Part shown: positions 40,872 to 50,407 of the stretch, piece by piece
Position numbering within the stretch: the first letter of the stretch is position 1
Layout: the number at the start of each line of letters is the position of its first letter
DNA from: Chloracidobacterium sp.
Lineage (GTDB): Bacteria; Acidobacteriota; Blastocatellia; Chloracidobacteriales; Chloracidobacteriaceae
Assembly: GCA_025057975.1 (NCBI GenBank)
Contig: JANWUV010000009.1
Coordinates: forward strand, 1 to 64,000
DNA: 64,000 nucleotides
Reading direction: 5' to 3'
Position numbers and translations under genes: made by a program
Notes under the pieces: generated by a model
The model's database searches: none
Told to the model about the DNA's origin: nothing
The model's input: the letters and a program-made list of their open reading frames with translations, nothing else

Positions 40872-42797
40872 TTACGGCGCGAGGTTAACCCGGACGCCCG
40901 ACGCATGCCGCGCGTTCCGGTGAATCCAGTGCGTTGCGCGCTGAAAGTCGCTGTCGCGCGCCTGAAAGATGTTTTCCAGAAAAACCTGTGGGTTGCGATC
41001 CACTAGGGGAAACCACGTGCTCTGTACCTGCACCATGATGCGGTGTCCGGGCTTGAAGCAGTGATCCACGTCTTGCAGCGCGAAGGCGATCCGCTCGACT
41101 CGCCCGGGCCGGAGTGGCGTAGGACGTTCAAAGCTGTTCCGAAACTTCGCCCGCATGACTTCGGCGCGGACGAGCATCTGGTAGCCGCCCAAGTGAACGC
41201 CCGGCGGCAGCCCTTCGGGGTCCGGGGTGTCGTCGGGGAACACGTCAATAAGCTTGACGATGAAATCGGCGTCCGTACCGGTGGTTGTCACGAAAAGCTC
41301 TGCCTCCAGCGGCCCTGTCAGCGTCACCGGCGCAGTGAGCGGCTCGGTCACGTAGGTCAACACATCGGGTCGCGCCGCCGCAAACCGCTGGTCTTCGACC
41401 ATGTAAGTGATGCCGCGCCGGTTTGTGATCTGGTTCGTGTACGGCACGGGCGTGCGCGGGTCGCTCAGGTAGTCGTCCGCGCCGGACGGCGCGGTGGGCG
41501 GCTCAAACGCCAGACGACCGTCGGCGTGGAAGTACAGTTTGGCCGGCTTGAGACCGGCCGGAGGATACTGCGCGTAACGTCGCCATTCATTCGAGCCGGT
41601 TTGGAAGATGTAGGCTTCGGGCAGCTGCGGGTCGGGCGCATCCTTGAGGTAATGGGCGAAGAACTTGGCTTCGATTTCGCGGCGGTAAAACTCAGCCGTC
41701 GGCTGCCCAAAGTCAATAACTCCAAGGCGGCGGCCGTCGCTGCGCGCCCAGCCGCCGTGCGACCACGGCCCTATCACGAGCATGTTGCGGACGTTTGGGT
41801 TGCGCCGCTCGGTGCTGGCGTAGAGCTTGAGCGGCCCGTACAGGTCTTCGGCGTCAAACCAGCCGCCGACGAAGAGCACCGCCGGGGCGACGCGGTTCAT
41901 GTGGGGAACGAGGTTGCGCGACTGCCAGAAGGCGTCGTAGTTCGGGTGCGCGGCCATCTCGGTCCAGAACCGGATACTGCCTTTGAAGTAGCGTTCCTCG
42001 ATGTTGCGCAGCGAGCCGACATCAAGGAAAAACCGGTAGGCGTCGGGCGTCGGGAAGCGGAAGCCGGGCGGAGATTTGGTGGTCGGTTCCGGGCGCGCTT
42101 GACCGAACGATGAAAAAAACGTGAACGAGTCAATGAGAAAGAACGCGCCGTTGTGGTGCATGTCGTCGCCGATGAACCAGTCGGCGATGGGGGCTTGCGG
42201 CGAGACGGCTTTGAGCGCCGGGTGCGCGTCAATCATGCCGGCGGCGGCGTAGAAGCCCGGATAGGAAATGCCCCACATGCCGACGCGCCCGTTGTGGTTT
42301 GGGACGTTCTTGAGGAGCCACTCGATGGTGTCGTAGGTGTCGGAGGCTTCGTCAATCTCCTGTCCGCGCTTGTTGGGGTTGTGCGGGCGCATGTTGACGA
42401 ACTCGCCTTCCGACATGTAGCGCCCCCGTACGTCTTGAAACACGAAGATGTAACCGTCGCGCATCATTTCATCCGACGGCCCGATCCGCTGCCGGTAGCC
42501 CTCGCCGTAGGGCGCGCAACTGTAGGGCGTCCGGTTGAGCATGATGGGGTAGGGGCGGGAGGTGTCGCGCGGCGCGTAGATGCTCGTAAAGAGCTTGACG
42601 CCGTCACGCATCGGGATAGCGACTTCGGTTTTGGTGTAGTGCGCGGCGACATCAAAACCGTCGGAAGTGGTTGTTTGTGGTACGGTAGCTGTATACCCCA
42701 ACCGTACAGCTGACAGGTTGGAGGCCAAACCGCTGATCAGTGCGAAGCTGATGATGAGTATCCACGGCGTCCATTGCCGCCGGACTGAGGGTGACAT
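40872..42797 (-). CDS. CocE/NonD-family secreted alpha/beta hydrolase (X-Pro dipeptidyl-peptidase S15-like)
   Basis: 641 residues from ATG 42797, with a signal sequence (WTPWILIISFALISGLASNLSA). The catalytic domain begins EVAIPMRDGVKLFTSIYAPRD; the nucleophile motif is VGMWGISYPGFYAAAGMID (GxSYxG), the acidic and histidine parts are near VLFVGGWFDAEDLYGPL and VIGPWSHGGWARSDG. The C-terminal jelly-roll (about 430-641) starts near VTLTGPLEAELFVTTTGTDADFIVKLIDVFPDD, as in CocE. Hydrolyses an acyl, ester or Xaa-Pro bond outside the cytoplasm. Substrate not determinable. A TTGACA at 42908-42903 may be its -35. Confidence 0.9.
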   Translation of the reverse strand: MSPSVRRQWTPWILIISFALISGLASNLSAVRLGYTATVPQTTTSDGFDVAAHYTKTEVAIPMRDGVKLFTSIYAPRDTSRPYPIMLNRTPYSCAPYGEGYRQRIGPSDEMMRDGYIFVFQDVRGRYMSEGEFVNMRPHNPNKRGQEIDEASDTYDTIEWLLKNVPNHNGRVGMWGISYPGFYAAAGMIDAHPALKAVSPQAPIADWFIGDDMHHNGAFFLIDSFTFFSSFGQARPEPTTKSPPGFRFPTPDAYRFFLDVGSLRNIEERYFKGSIRFWTEMAAHPNYDAFWQSRNLVPHMNRVAPAVLFVGGWFDAEDLYGPLKLYASTERRNPNVRNMLVIGPWSHGGWARSDGRRLGVIDFGQPTAEFYRREIEAKFFAHYLKDAPDPQLPEAYIFQTGSNEWRRYAQYPPAGLKPAKLYFHADGRLAFEPPTAPSGADDYLSDPRTPVPYTNQITNRRGITYMVEDQRFAAARPDVLTYVTEPLTAPVTLTGPLEAELFVTTTGTDADFIVKLIDVFPDDTPDPEGLPPGVHLGGYQMLVRAEVMRAKFRNSFERPTPLRPGRVERIAFALQDVDHCFKPGHRIMVQVQSTWFPLVDRNPQVFLENIFQARDSDFQRATHWIHRNARHASGVRVNLAP

Positions 42798-42910
42798 AAC
42801 GATAAAGCTCCTTACTGGTCGCCTTCACAAACAACCTGCTTTACAAGCTATTTACCGCCGAGGAAATCCTTCGGAAGGGCCTAGGCAGTAGTGAAAGAGT
42901 CTTGTCAACC

Positions 42911-42935
42911 CAAAAACGACGGCGCTGCGCCGCCT
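42911..42935 (-). terminator. Intrinsic terminator downstream of the DUF2256 gene
   Basis: On the minus strand GGCGGCGCAGCGCCGTC forms a compact GC hairpin followed by GTTTTTG, about 30 bases after the DUF2256 stop. It should end that transcript before the promoter of the hydrolase gene. Confidence 0.55.
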
Positions 42936-42965
42936 AGCGTGGTTTCACGTAAGTTCCCCCGTCTC

Positions 42966-43148
42966 TCACGCTTTGGGCGACTTCGCGAAAATAGTTCCTG
43001 CGTTTGGCGCGTCATGCTTGCGTCCGGCGCAGGCCTTTGAGCAATACACGACATGCTCCCAATCCCTGCGCCATTTTTTGCGCCACGTAAACGGTCGTCC
43101 GCATACCGGACAAATTTTCTCCGGCAGGTGAGGCTTTTTGTGCGTCAT
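42966..43148 (-). CDS. DUF2256 zinc-ribbon protein
   Basis: 60 residues. The family pattern is unmistakable: [33 protein letters not shown], with two Cys pairs (CPVC and CSKAC) for one zinc. DUF2256 genes are often next to cryptochrome/photolyase genes, but here the neighbours are a TPR lipoprotein-like gene 11 bases upstream and a hydrolase downstream. Function is unknown. Basic and aromatic residues between the Cys pairs would suit nucleic-acid binding, which is only a guess. Confidence 0.88.
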   Translation of the reverse strand: MTHKKPHLPEKICPVCGRPFTWRKKWRRDWEHVVYCSKACAGRKHDAPNAGTIFAKSPKA

Positions 43149-43159
43149 GGCTGCAGCGT

Positions 43160-44422
43160 TTATTCTTCCACTGTAGGCGCGGTAGTGTCTGGCGTAGCCA
43201 GGGTGTAGGGCTTTTTCAGGTGGGCTTGAGCCCGTGCGTGAGCGTCGAAGACGTTGCGCCGCCGAAGAACCGCCTGATAGGCGGCAACCGCCTCGGCGCG
43301 GCGGCCGGCGGCGTCATGCGCCTCACCCAGCCGCAACTGCGCCAGCGTCACCAAATCGGGGTTTGCGCCAGTCAATGTTGTGACGGCGCGCAGGTGCGGC
43401 AGGGCGGCGTCAATGCGCCCAACGGTGATGAGGACATCCGCGAGTTGATAATGAATGGCGTCTCGGTAAGCGCTGGCGGACGGCTCCCGGACCAGTTGCT
43501 CAAAAAGCGCGATGCCCTCATCCGTTCGCCCCAGACGCACCAAGGTGTCCGCCAGTTCGAGGCGCGCTACATAGTTGGCCGGATACTGGCGCGCAAAAGC
43601 TTCCAGATAGGGGAGCGCCTCCGCGTATCGTTTCTCGCGTTTGTAGAGCGCGATCAACAGAAGTCGTGCTACTTCACGCGCCGTACGCCCTTCGTCGGCG
43701 ACTTTGACAACCAATGCAAGCCCGCGCTTCTTCGAACCGCGAACACCGCCCAGCGCCGCAAGGATTTTGACCGGCAGCGGCAACGACCCCATGACGTAGT
43801 TGTACAGCCCGATGGAAAGGTTGGCGTCGGTGTAGTCGGGGGCAAGTTTGAGCACCTCGCGATGCAGGGCGACCGCCTGGTTGCTGTGACTAAGCGCCGC
43901 GAGAAAGGCGCGGGTGATGGTGGCTTCATAAGCCCCAAGCAGACCATGGGCTGCGCCTTTGTAGTACAAGGCCACCGTATCGCGCGGGTTGGTTTTGAGC
44001 CGGGCGTCGGCGACTCGTATGACCAGCGCAATGGCTTCTCGGTAGCGTTGATCGAAATCACGGTCGAAGATTTCTGTCGTATCGGCGAAAAAGGACGTTC
44101 CGGCGTATGTCGTGGCCTGTAGGCGGCGTAGCCGGTAGAGTTTCTCAGCCCACATACAGTTGGCGATGTCGAGGTAGCCGGCCGGGTGGGTTGGGTCGAG
44201 CCGGGTGAGTTCTTCAAACGCGGCGCGCGCACGGCGGTAGTCAAGGTTGTAGAGTGCGTCAAAACCGGCGGCGCGCAAACGCTCAAAGGCCTCCGATGCG
44301 GCAGTGGGCGGCGTCTCAACCTCCAAGAGCCGCACCGACGACGCCGAAACCGGCCCTTGCCCAACCCAAAACAGCCAACCAAGTAGGCCTAAGCACCAAA
44401 GCGACGGCTGCAAACAACGCAT
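43160..44422 (-). CDS. Secreted TPR-repeat protein
   Basis: Start ATG 44422 ([23 protein letters not shown]) gives a signal peptide cleaved near residue 27; a longer frame overlaps the divergent kinase region. 420 residues. Helical TPR units are visible from about residue 45 ([27 protein letters not shown]), through [73 protein letters not shown] and [17 protein letters not shown] arrays hold partner proteins, so a periplasmic scaffold role is likely. No enzymatic motif is seen. It lies 11 bases before the DUF2256 start and probably shares its transcript. Confidence 0.82.
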   Translation of the reverse strand: MRCLQPSLWCLGLLGWLFWVGQGPVSASSVRLLEVETPPTAASEAFERLRAAGFDALYNLDYRRARAAFEELTRLDPTHPAGYLDIANCMWAEKLYRLRRLQATTYAGTSFFADTTEIFDRDFDQRYREAIALVIRVADARLKTNPRDTVALYYKGAAHGLLGAYEATITRAFLAALSHSNQAVALHREVLKLAPDYTDANLSIGLYNYVMGSLPLPVKILAALGGVRGSKKRGLALVVKVADEGRTAREVARLLLIALYKREKRYAEALPYLEAFARQYPANYVARLELADTLVRLGRTDEGIALFEQLVREPSASAYRDAIHYQLADVLITVGRIDAALPHLRAVTTLTGANPDLVTLAQLRLGEAHDAAGRRAEAVAAYQAVLRRRNVFDAHARAQAHLKKPYTLATPDTTAPTVEE

Positions 44423-44501
44423 GACAGGCGACCTCCACAGGCCAACATTCGCTCCCATGCCGGGGCATGTTACTATCACTCGTCAATTTTTTCCGCCCGC
44501 T

Positions 44502-45929
44502 ATGTCATCAGACTCGCCTCTTACGATCTTGGTTGTTGAGGATGACGCCGCTCAGCGACGACTGCTCAAACTCTTTTTAGAGCAACATGGGTATCGTGTT
44601 TTGAGCGCGGCCGGCGTTGCGGAAGCTTTGGCGTACGGGCGGGATGGATTGCCGGATGCGTTGTTGCTCGATGCTATGCTCCCTGACGGCTCTGGAATGG
44701 AGGTCTGTCGCCAAATCCGGCTTCTACCGGCTGGTGAAACGTTGCCGATTTTGCTGATGACCGCCTATGACTTTGAATCGGCTCTCGACGAAGCTTTTGC
44801 GGCCGGCGCGACGGATTTCATCGCCAAACCCATCAATCTTCAGGTGCTTGCTCGTCGCCTGCACCATCTGATTCGTTCGGCGCAAAGCGAAGTCAGACGC
44901 CGTGCGCAGGAGCGACAGTATCGCACGCTGGTGGAAGCCCTGCCGGATATGGTTGTTCGTGGGCGGCGCGACGGCGTGTTGACCTATCTCAAGCCCGGTG
45001 AAACTTGTCCACCGGAGATGTTCGAACTGACGCTGAACCACGACACGCAGATAGCCGACGTCCTGCCTCCGGAGGGCGCCGCCGCGATTCAAAAAGCCAT
45101 CGAGTGCTTGCGAGGCGAATCCCAGCAGGTTGTTGAATATCGCGCGCAGTGTCAGGGGAGATGGTGTGATTTCGAAGCGCGGGTCATTCCAGATGGAGAC
45201 GAAGCGTTTGTAGCGATTATCCGGGATGTCACGGAGCGCAAAACGACGGAACGCCTGCGCGAAGACTTCACGGCGATGGTGGCGCACGACATCCGCTCGC
45301 CCCTGACGGCGATGCAGATGGCGCTGGACTTTTTCGAGCAGCGTGACGCCTACACCGACGCTACGCTCCGGGAAATGATGACGGTCGCCCGGCAAGGTCT
45401 CGACAAAGTCTTGCGCTTAGCCGGCGATCTTCTGGAACTGTTCCGCGCCAACCAGACCGGTATGACGTTGCTGAAAGGCGTCGTGTTTCCAAACCTGCTG
45501 TTGCGACGCTGCCTGAACGAAATCGCCCTTCAGGCGCAAAACAAGGGCATTACATTGGCGGTGGAGCTGCCTGAGGACTTGCCCCCGTTTGTCGGCGACG
45601 GCCCGAAACTGGAGCGGGTGTTTTCCAATCTGCTCTCCAACGCCGTCAAGTTCACTCCGGAGGGCGGGCGCATCACGGTGTGCGGCGCGACGGACGGCGG
45701 GTGGGTCGTTGTAAGCATCGCCGACACCGGGCCCGGCATCCCGCCGGAATTTCAGGCGGCGATATTTGAACCCTACCGTCAGAGAGCCAGGCGCAGCAGC
45801 CTTGGTTTTGGTCTGGGCCTTGCCATTGTCAAGCGGATTGTGACGGCGCACCGTGGCAGTATCGCCGTGGAAAGTGTGGTGGGGCAGGGAACAACCTTTA
45901 CGGTGCGCCTGCCCCTGCAACTTGGCTAA
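44502..45929 (+). CDS. Receiver-PAS-histidine kinase (hybrid-type, receiver at N-terminus)
   Basis: Start ATG 44502 (MSSDSPLTILVVEDDAAQRRLLKLFLEQHG); the open frame extends upstream over the TPR gene's 5' end without support. 475 residues: receiver 1-125 with Asp57 in LLLDAMLPDGSGMEV and Lys in FIAKPINLQ; PAS-like region about 140-240 (RTLVEALPDMVVRG and VAIIRDVTERKTTERL); HisKA with H-box His262 in MVAHDIRSPLTAMQ; HATPase with N-box VFSNLLSNAVKFTPEGG and G-boxes VSIADTGPGIPPEFQ and GFGLGLAIVKRIV. It has no membrane helix, so it senses an intracellular signal or is itself controlled by another kinase. It converges with the TonB gene, overlapping by four bases. Confidence 0.92.
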   Translation: MSSDSPLTILVVEDDAAQRRLLKLFLEQHGYRVLSAAGVAEALAYGRDGLPDALLLDAMLPDGSGMEVCRQIRLLPAGETLPILLMTAYDFESALDEAFAAGATDFIAKPINLQVLARRLHHLIRSAQSEVRRRAQERQYRTLVEALPDMVVRGRRDGVLTYLKPGETCPPEMFELTLNHDTQIADVLPPEGAAAIQKAIECLRGESQQVVEYRAQCQGRWCDFEARVIPDGDEAFVAIIRDVTERKTTERLREDFTAMVAHDIRSPLTAMQMALDFFEQRDAYTDATLREMMTVARQGLDKVLRLAGDLLELFRANQTGMTLLKGVVFPNLLLRRCLNEIALQAQNKGITLAVELPEDLPPFVGDGPKLERVFSNLLSNAVKFTPEGGRITVCGATDGGWVVVSIADTGPGIPPEFQAAIFEPYRQRARRSSLGFGLGLAIVKRIVTAHRGSIAVESVVGQGTTFTVRLPLQLG

Positions 45930-48900
45930 AACTGAAACTTCATGGCGAATTGCATCTGCCGTGGTGGGACGGCCGTCGCTACGGCGCGGCCGAAAGCCGG
46001 GGCTTCCAGAATGCGCACCGGCGTCCCAAAGTGGCTGCGGTTGAAGAGATTGAACGCCTCCACGCGCAGCAGCAGTGCGTACCGTTCCGAGAAGGCGAAG
46101 CGTTTGGTGACGGCGGCGTCCACCAACGCCACGCCCGGCGCGCGAAATGTATTCCGTCCGACGACGCCCTCGCCCGGTTGCGTCAGGCTAAAGGCCGTCA
46201 ATGAAAGCGGATTCACGCCGGGCGCAAGGGCCAGCCGCTGCGCCCCACGGTTGCGTACAATCAAACCCTGCGTCGTCGCTAGCCGGTCGGTGCGGTTGCC
46301 GTCGCGGTTGGTGTCCAGTCCCGTAATGACCGTGAAGGGCTGTCCGGTCTGGAGCGTCACAATCCCCGACACCTGAAAGCCTCCCAGCCAGCGGTTGGAC
46401 GCCCCCCACGGCAGGTCGTACTGCACGGCTGTTGTAAACCGATGCCGGATGTCAAATGAGGCGCTGCCGCGCTCCAAGCGGGTGATGTTGGGAAGGTCCA
46501 ACTCGCTCTGCGACCGATTGGCGTTGCCAGCGGTATCAAAGAGGTCGGAAATGCTGTCAATCGCATGCGACCACGTGTAGGCTGACTGGAACGCCAGTCC
46601 GGAGGCGTACCGCTGCCGAACGCTGATTTGGAGGGCGTGGTAGGTGGCGTCCGTGTCCGTTGAAAACCCTGAAATCGCGCCGGCGCGGTTGTCGTTGCGG
46701 CGCTGAAGAACGATGACTTCGTCAAACGGCCGTCCCGGCCCAGCCTGAACATAGTAAAGCGGCGTCAGCGGCCCGCCGTTGGGCGTGCCGGGACGAATGA
46801 TGTTCCCACCGAATGTGCCGACATACGCTACCGTCGCCGTCAATCGGTCGGCAATGACCTGCTCGATAGAGAGCGACACCTGCTGTACCCGCGCCACCTG
46901 CATGTTGCGGCGCGGCAGGGTGAAAGCCAGCGCGAAATTCCGGCGGTCAAACAAGTCGCCCAGAAACACAGCCGGTGAGCCGACAATGATTGGTACGCAG
47001 CCTGCCGCTGTCGGCGATGAGGTTTGCTCACTCGTCGCAGCGGGCAGTCCCGGCACGCGCCCGCCGCAGGTACCGCCGCCGGACGGCCCCAAGAAGATCG
47101 CCGGATTGGAGCGCAAAATGTCGGGGAAAACAATTCCTGACCGGAAATTGGCCTGCGTGCTATTGGGAAACAGGTTGCGCGACTGTCCGACGATCGTCAG
47201 GGGGATGATGTCAAAAAACATGCCGTATCCGGCGCGCACCGCCGTACGACCGTCCCCGAAAACATCCCACGCCAACCCGGCGCGGCCGGCGACGTTGGTG
47301 CGCGCCGGGTCATATATACCGCGCCGTCCGTTAACGAATGCCCGGTAGTTGTTCAGCGCCGCAAAGAACGCTGCGGTGCGGGGTTGGTCAGTCGGCGCGA
47401 CGGGGAAGTCTTCCGGACGGACGGCGAGCCGGCGGCGCAACCGTCCGTCGGCGGTTTCCGGCACGGTGTTAAGCTCATACCGACCGCCGCCCCGGACGAC
47501 GACGCGCGAACCGAGCCGTAGCGTCTCGCTCACAAAAACGTTGTACTCCGTCGTTTGCAAGCCCAAAGTGGAGTTTGGGTCCTGCACGAATGTCTGCCGG
47601 ATGTCAGACGGCAATCCCAGGCCAACAAAGTCAATCCCGCTGGCGTAACGTGGCGAGCCGGTAGGCGTGATGACAATGTTCGGCGCAAAGCTTAGCGTCA
47701 GCCGGTAGTTGAGATCGGCGAAGCTGTTGGAGCGAATCACGCGGATGTCCGCGCCGGCTTTGAGCGTTCCGGGGCCGTGATTCCAGATGAAAGTATCCGC
47801 GACGTGGATGGTGTTGGTGACGCGCCCCTGCGGGAAAATACTCGGATCAACGCCGATGCTGCTGTAGGGTAGGGCGACCACACGCCCCACCGGGCCGCTG
47901 CGGCCATCGGGACGCCCGTCGCCGGTCAGGTCCACGCCAATCGAGCGGGTTTGGAAGATGAATGGACTGCTCGGAAGTTCGTCAAAGCCCAACCGTTGGC
48001 GGCCGTAGGAGAGTCGCAGCTGGTTTGAGAATTGGTCGGAGAAGCGCGTTGTGAAATCCAGCGCGACGTTGTGGGTTCGCGTATGCGAGTCCACCCCGGA
48101 GTTGATGGCGTCGCCGACGTTGGGAAGGCGTCCCCGGTCGTCGCTGAGGTTGTAGCGCGCCGTGAAGAGCGTCGGGCGGCCGAACGGCTCAAACTGGTAG
48201 TCGCTGCGGATGGAAAACAGCGTTGCTGCGCTGTTGCCCGCCAAAAACTGCGTCAGCGTGTTGCCGCCGTGCGGCCCAAGGGGATTGTTCGGCAGCGGGT
48301 AGAGGTCAAGTAAATCGCGTCCAAGCAGGCTTTGAGGCTGGCCAATTGCCAGCGCCGCCGCGCGTTCAGCAGCAGTGGGCACGGCGAAATGCGTCGCCTG
48401 CGTACGATTGACGCCGATGCGTTCAAAAGCCGTGAAGAAGTGCCAGCGGTTGCGCCGCAGTGGCCCGCCCAGCGTTCCCCCTGACTGGTGACGAGTAAAA
48501 GCTGGTTTGCCGATTCGCACCGAACCGGCGCGGAAGTCAAACGGATCGCGTGCGTTTAGCCGCGCGTCGTTGAAAAACGAATAAAAGTTGCCATGAAACT
48601 CATTTTCGCCGGTGCGCGACACGACATTGATTTGTCCGCCGCCGTTGCGCCCGCTTTCGGCGTCGGCCAGCAGCGTCGTGATCTGAAACTCACGCAAGCT
48701 TTCAATCGTCTGGGGAGCGGTCGCTACGTAGCCGCGTCGCCGGCCGCCGACTTCCTGATCGTTGTTATCCGCGCCGTCAATCGTGAAGTTGTTGCCGCGC
48801 GCCCGGACGCCATTGACCACAAAATCGCCGCCGCCCACGTTCGGGCCAATGCCAGGGCCGCTCACGCCGAAGAAGGCCGGGGGCGGGGCGACGCCCGGCG

Positions 48901-49462
48901 ATAGCAGCGCAAAGGTGTCAAAGTTGCGTATCCCGCGCAGAGGCAGGGCCAAAATAAACTCTGCCGTGGCGCTCCCGCGCAATGCAGGGTCGGCGATATT
49001 CGCCTGCGTCGTCCCCGGCGTAGGCGGCGGCGGCGCGCCCGGCGTTGGCGTCGGGGCCGGCGGCGCAGGCGCAGGCGCCGTCGGCGGCTCTAGGATAATG
49101 GGTGGCGGTTGGATGATTTTCTCGCGGTTAACTTCTACAACGAAGTTTTCGATGGCGTTCTCGCGGAACCCCTCGGCTTGCGCACGGATGTCATACAGGC
49201 CCGGCAAAATTAGGTCAAAACGATAGACGCCGTTGGCGTCGGTGCGCGCCGTCCGGGTCAGGCCGTTGAGTTTGTTGATAATGCGAACAATAGCGCCGGA
49301 CACCGGCGTGGCGTCGCGCTGAATGACCGTACCGAGAATGGTGCCGGTGGTGGTTTGGGCTTGCGCCGGCTCACCCTGCCACAAGCTGAAAAGTTGCAGC
49401 ATGAGCCACAATCCGACTAACAGCCGGATGGACGCTCGGCGTTGCGGTGCGCTTAGGTTCAT
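45926..49462 (-). CDS. TonB-dependent receptor with N-terminal carboxypeptidase-regulatory-like domain (Oar-like)
   Basis: Start ATG 49462, with GAGGAATT nine bases upstream. 1178 residues. Signal peptide about 1-38; CarboxypepD_reg-like domain about 40-120 (GTILGTVIQRDATPVSGAIVRIIN and YDIRAQAEGFRENAIENFVVEV); Pro-rich linker (APAPAPPAPTPTPGAPPPPTP) 130-155; plug about 165-270 (FVVNGVRARGNNFTIDGADNNDQEVGG); beta-barrel to the end, closing on an aromatic residue (QMQFAMKFQF). The Oar-like form is typical of Acidobacteria and Bacteroidetes outer membranes and imports large ligands or anchors surface structures. The ligand is unknown; the convergent kinase and nearby YbjN-like gene are not obviously linked. 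Confidence 0.9.
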   Translation of the reverse strand: MNLSAPQRRASIRLLVGLWLMLQLFSLWQGEPAQAQTTTGTILGTVIQRDATPVSGAIVRIINKLNGLTRTARTDANGVYRFDLILPGLYDIRAQAEGFRENAIENFVVEVNREKIIQPPPIILEPPTAPAPAPPAPTPTPGAPPPPTPGTTQANIADPALRGSATAEFILALPLRGIRNFDTFALLSPGVAPPPAFFGVSGPGIGPNVGGGDFVVNGVRARGNNFTIDGADNNDQEVGGRRRGYVATAPQTIESLREFQITTLLADAESGRNGGGQINVVSRTGENEFHGNFYSFFNDARLNARDPFDFRAGSVRIGKPAFTRHQSGGTLGGPLRRNRWHFFTAFERIGVNRTQATHFAVPTAAERAAALAIGQPQSLLGRDLLDLYPLPNNPLGPHGGNTLTQFLAGNSAATLFSIRSDYQFEPFGRPTLFTARYNLSDDRGRLPNVGDAINSGVDSHTRTHNVALDFTTRFSDQFSNQLRLSYGRQRLGFDELPSSPFIFQTRSIGVDLTGDGRPDGRSGPVGRVVALPYSSIGVDPSIFPQGRVTNTIHVADTFIWNHGPGTLKAGADIRVIRSNSFADLNYRLTLSFAPNIVITPTGSPRYASGIDFVGLGLPSDIRQTFVQDPNSTLGLQTTEYNVFVSETLRLGSRVVVRGGGRYELNTVPETADGRLRRRLAVRPEDFPVAPTDQPRTAAFFAALNNYRAFVNGRRGIYDPARTNVAGRAGLAWDVFGDGRTAVRAGYGMFFDIIPLTIVGQSRNLFPNSTQANFRSGIVFPDILRSNPAIFLGPSGGGTCGGRVPGLPAATSEQTSSPTAAGCVPIIVGSPAVFLGDLFDRRNFALAFTLPRRNMQVARVQQVSLSIEQVIADRLTATVAYVGTFGGNIIRPGTPNGGPLTPLYYVQAGPGRPFDEVIVLQRRNDNRAGAISGFSTDTDATYHALQISVRQRYASGLAFQSAYTWSHAIDSISDLFDTAGNANRSQSELDLPNITRLERGSASFDIRHRFTTAVQYDLPWGASNRWLGGFQVSGIVTLQTGQPFTVITGLDTNRDGNRTDRLATTQGLIVRNRGAQRLALAPGVNPLSLTAFSLTQPGEGVVGRNTFRAPGVALVDAAVTKRFAFSERYALLLRVEAFNLFNRSHFGTPVRILEAPAFGRAVATAVPPRQMQFAMKFQF

Positions 49463-49754
49463 TGGCAATTCCTCGGCTCAAATAACAAAGTATGTGTGTG
49501 AAAACTTTCAGGAGCTTGATGGAACAACTGAATCCAACTCATATATGCGCTTCATAGGGAACGCATGACGCGCAGCCTTGTCAACCATCTTCTTGTGCGG
49601 TTCGGGACGACCACCTATGATGCAGCGTCCCACTGTCCGGCGGCTTTATCATTGGCTGGCGTGGGCGGGTCGCCGCTTGTGGACTAGCTCGGTCGTCCGG
49701 CTATTGTTTGCCTTCAGCTCTGTCATGCCCAATGACGAGAAAGGATGTTTTTCG

Positions 49755-50288
49755 ATGACCCACGATAACTTTTCCCGGTTTGTTTTCCACAAACCGATGG
49801 TTGTTCGTTACGGCTTGGTCGGGATGTTGCTGATTGGCCTGCTAGTGCCGGCGCTCCAAACGCCGGCGGCTGTTAGCATGCAGTTTCCAACGGTGCAACC
49901 AACGGTGCAACAGCAGGAAGTCTTTGACACGATGACGACGACGCGCGTCGAGCGCATTCTGCGTTCGTTTACCGACGTGCAGTGGCGTGAGTTGGACAAC
50001 AACGACTACCTCATCCAGCTCAGCGACGGGCTGAAAATACGCCTAGTCAAACGCGACAAGAGCTTGATGCTATCAGCCGCCTGGGGCGGTCAGCGTATGA
50101 CGCTGAGCCGTATCAACGAGTGGAATCGGGCCAAGCGGTTCGCTAAAGCCTACCTTGATGACGAAAACGACCCCGTTCTGGAAAGTGACTATGAACTCAC
50201 CGGCGGCGTGACGGAGCAAAACATCAAAGAGTGGATGAAAACCTTCGTGTACTTCGCCAAGGAGTTTCAGAAGTACATGAATGAGTAA
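49755..50288 (+). CDS. Secreted YbjN-like protein
   Basis: Start ATG 49755 (MTHDNFSRFVFHKPMVVRYGLVG) is chosen as it gives a clean signal sequence; in-frame starts farther up (to 49578) lack a ribosome-binding site. 177 residues with a leader helix ending near QTPAAVS. The mature part resembles YbjN-type sensory-transduction-regulator domains: TTTRVERILRSFTDVQWRELDNNDYLIQLSDGLKIRLVKRDKSLMLSAAW, then SRINEWNRAKRFAKAYLDDENDPVLESDYEL and VYFAKEFQKYM. YbjN folds are type III secretion chaperone-like and usually bind proteins. A periplasmic version is uncommon. It reads away from the TonB receptor. Confidence 0.75.
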   Translation: MTHDNFSRFVFHKPMVVRYGLVGMLLIGLLVPALQTPAAVSMQFPTVQPTVQQQEVFDTMTTTRVERILRSFTDVQWRELDNNDYLIQLSDGLKIRLVKRDKSLMLSAAWGGQRMTLSRINEWNRAKRFAKAYLDDENDPVLESDYELTGGVTEQNIKEWMKTFVYFAKEFQKYMNE

Positions 50289-50407
50289 CAACTGGTGTCG
50301 GCTGTCTCTGCTGAGTGAAGGCGTCTGCTGGTTGATTGTCCATTGGTGAGCGCCTTCCGTTGGTTTTGCATCCCGGCCTGTGCCGTAAACAACCCAACGC
50401 CAATCCG

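Noticed and set aside
41043-42113. 356-aa plus-strand open frame over the CocE-like hydrolase
   Set aside because: Antisense shadow produced by high GC third positions; no recognisable motif.
49578-49754. 59-codon N-terminal extension of the YbjN-like gene
   Set aside because: No ribosome-binding site, and it would bury the signal peptide; the start at 49755 is preferred.
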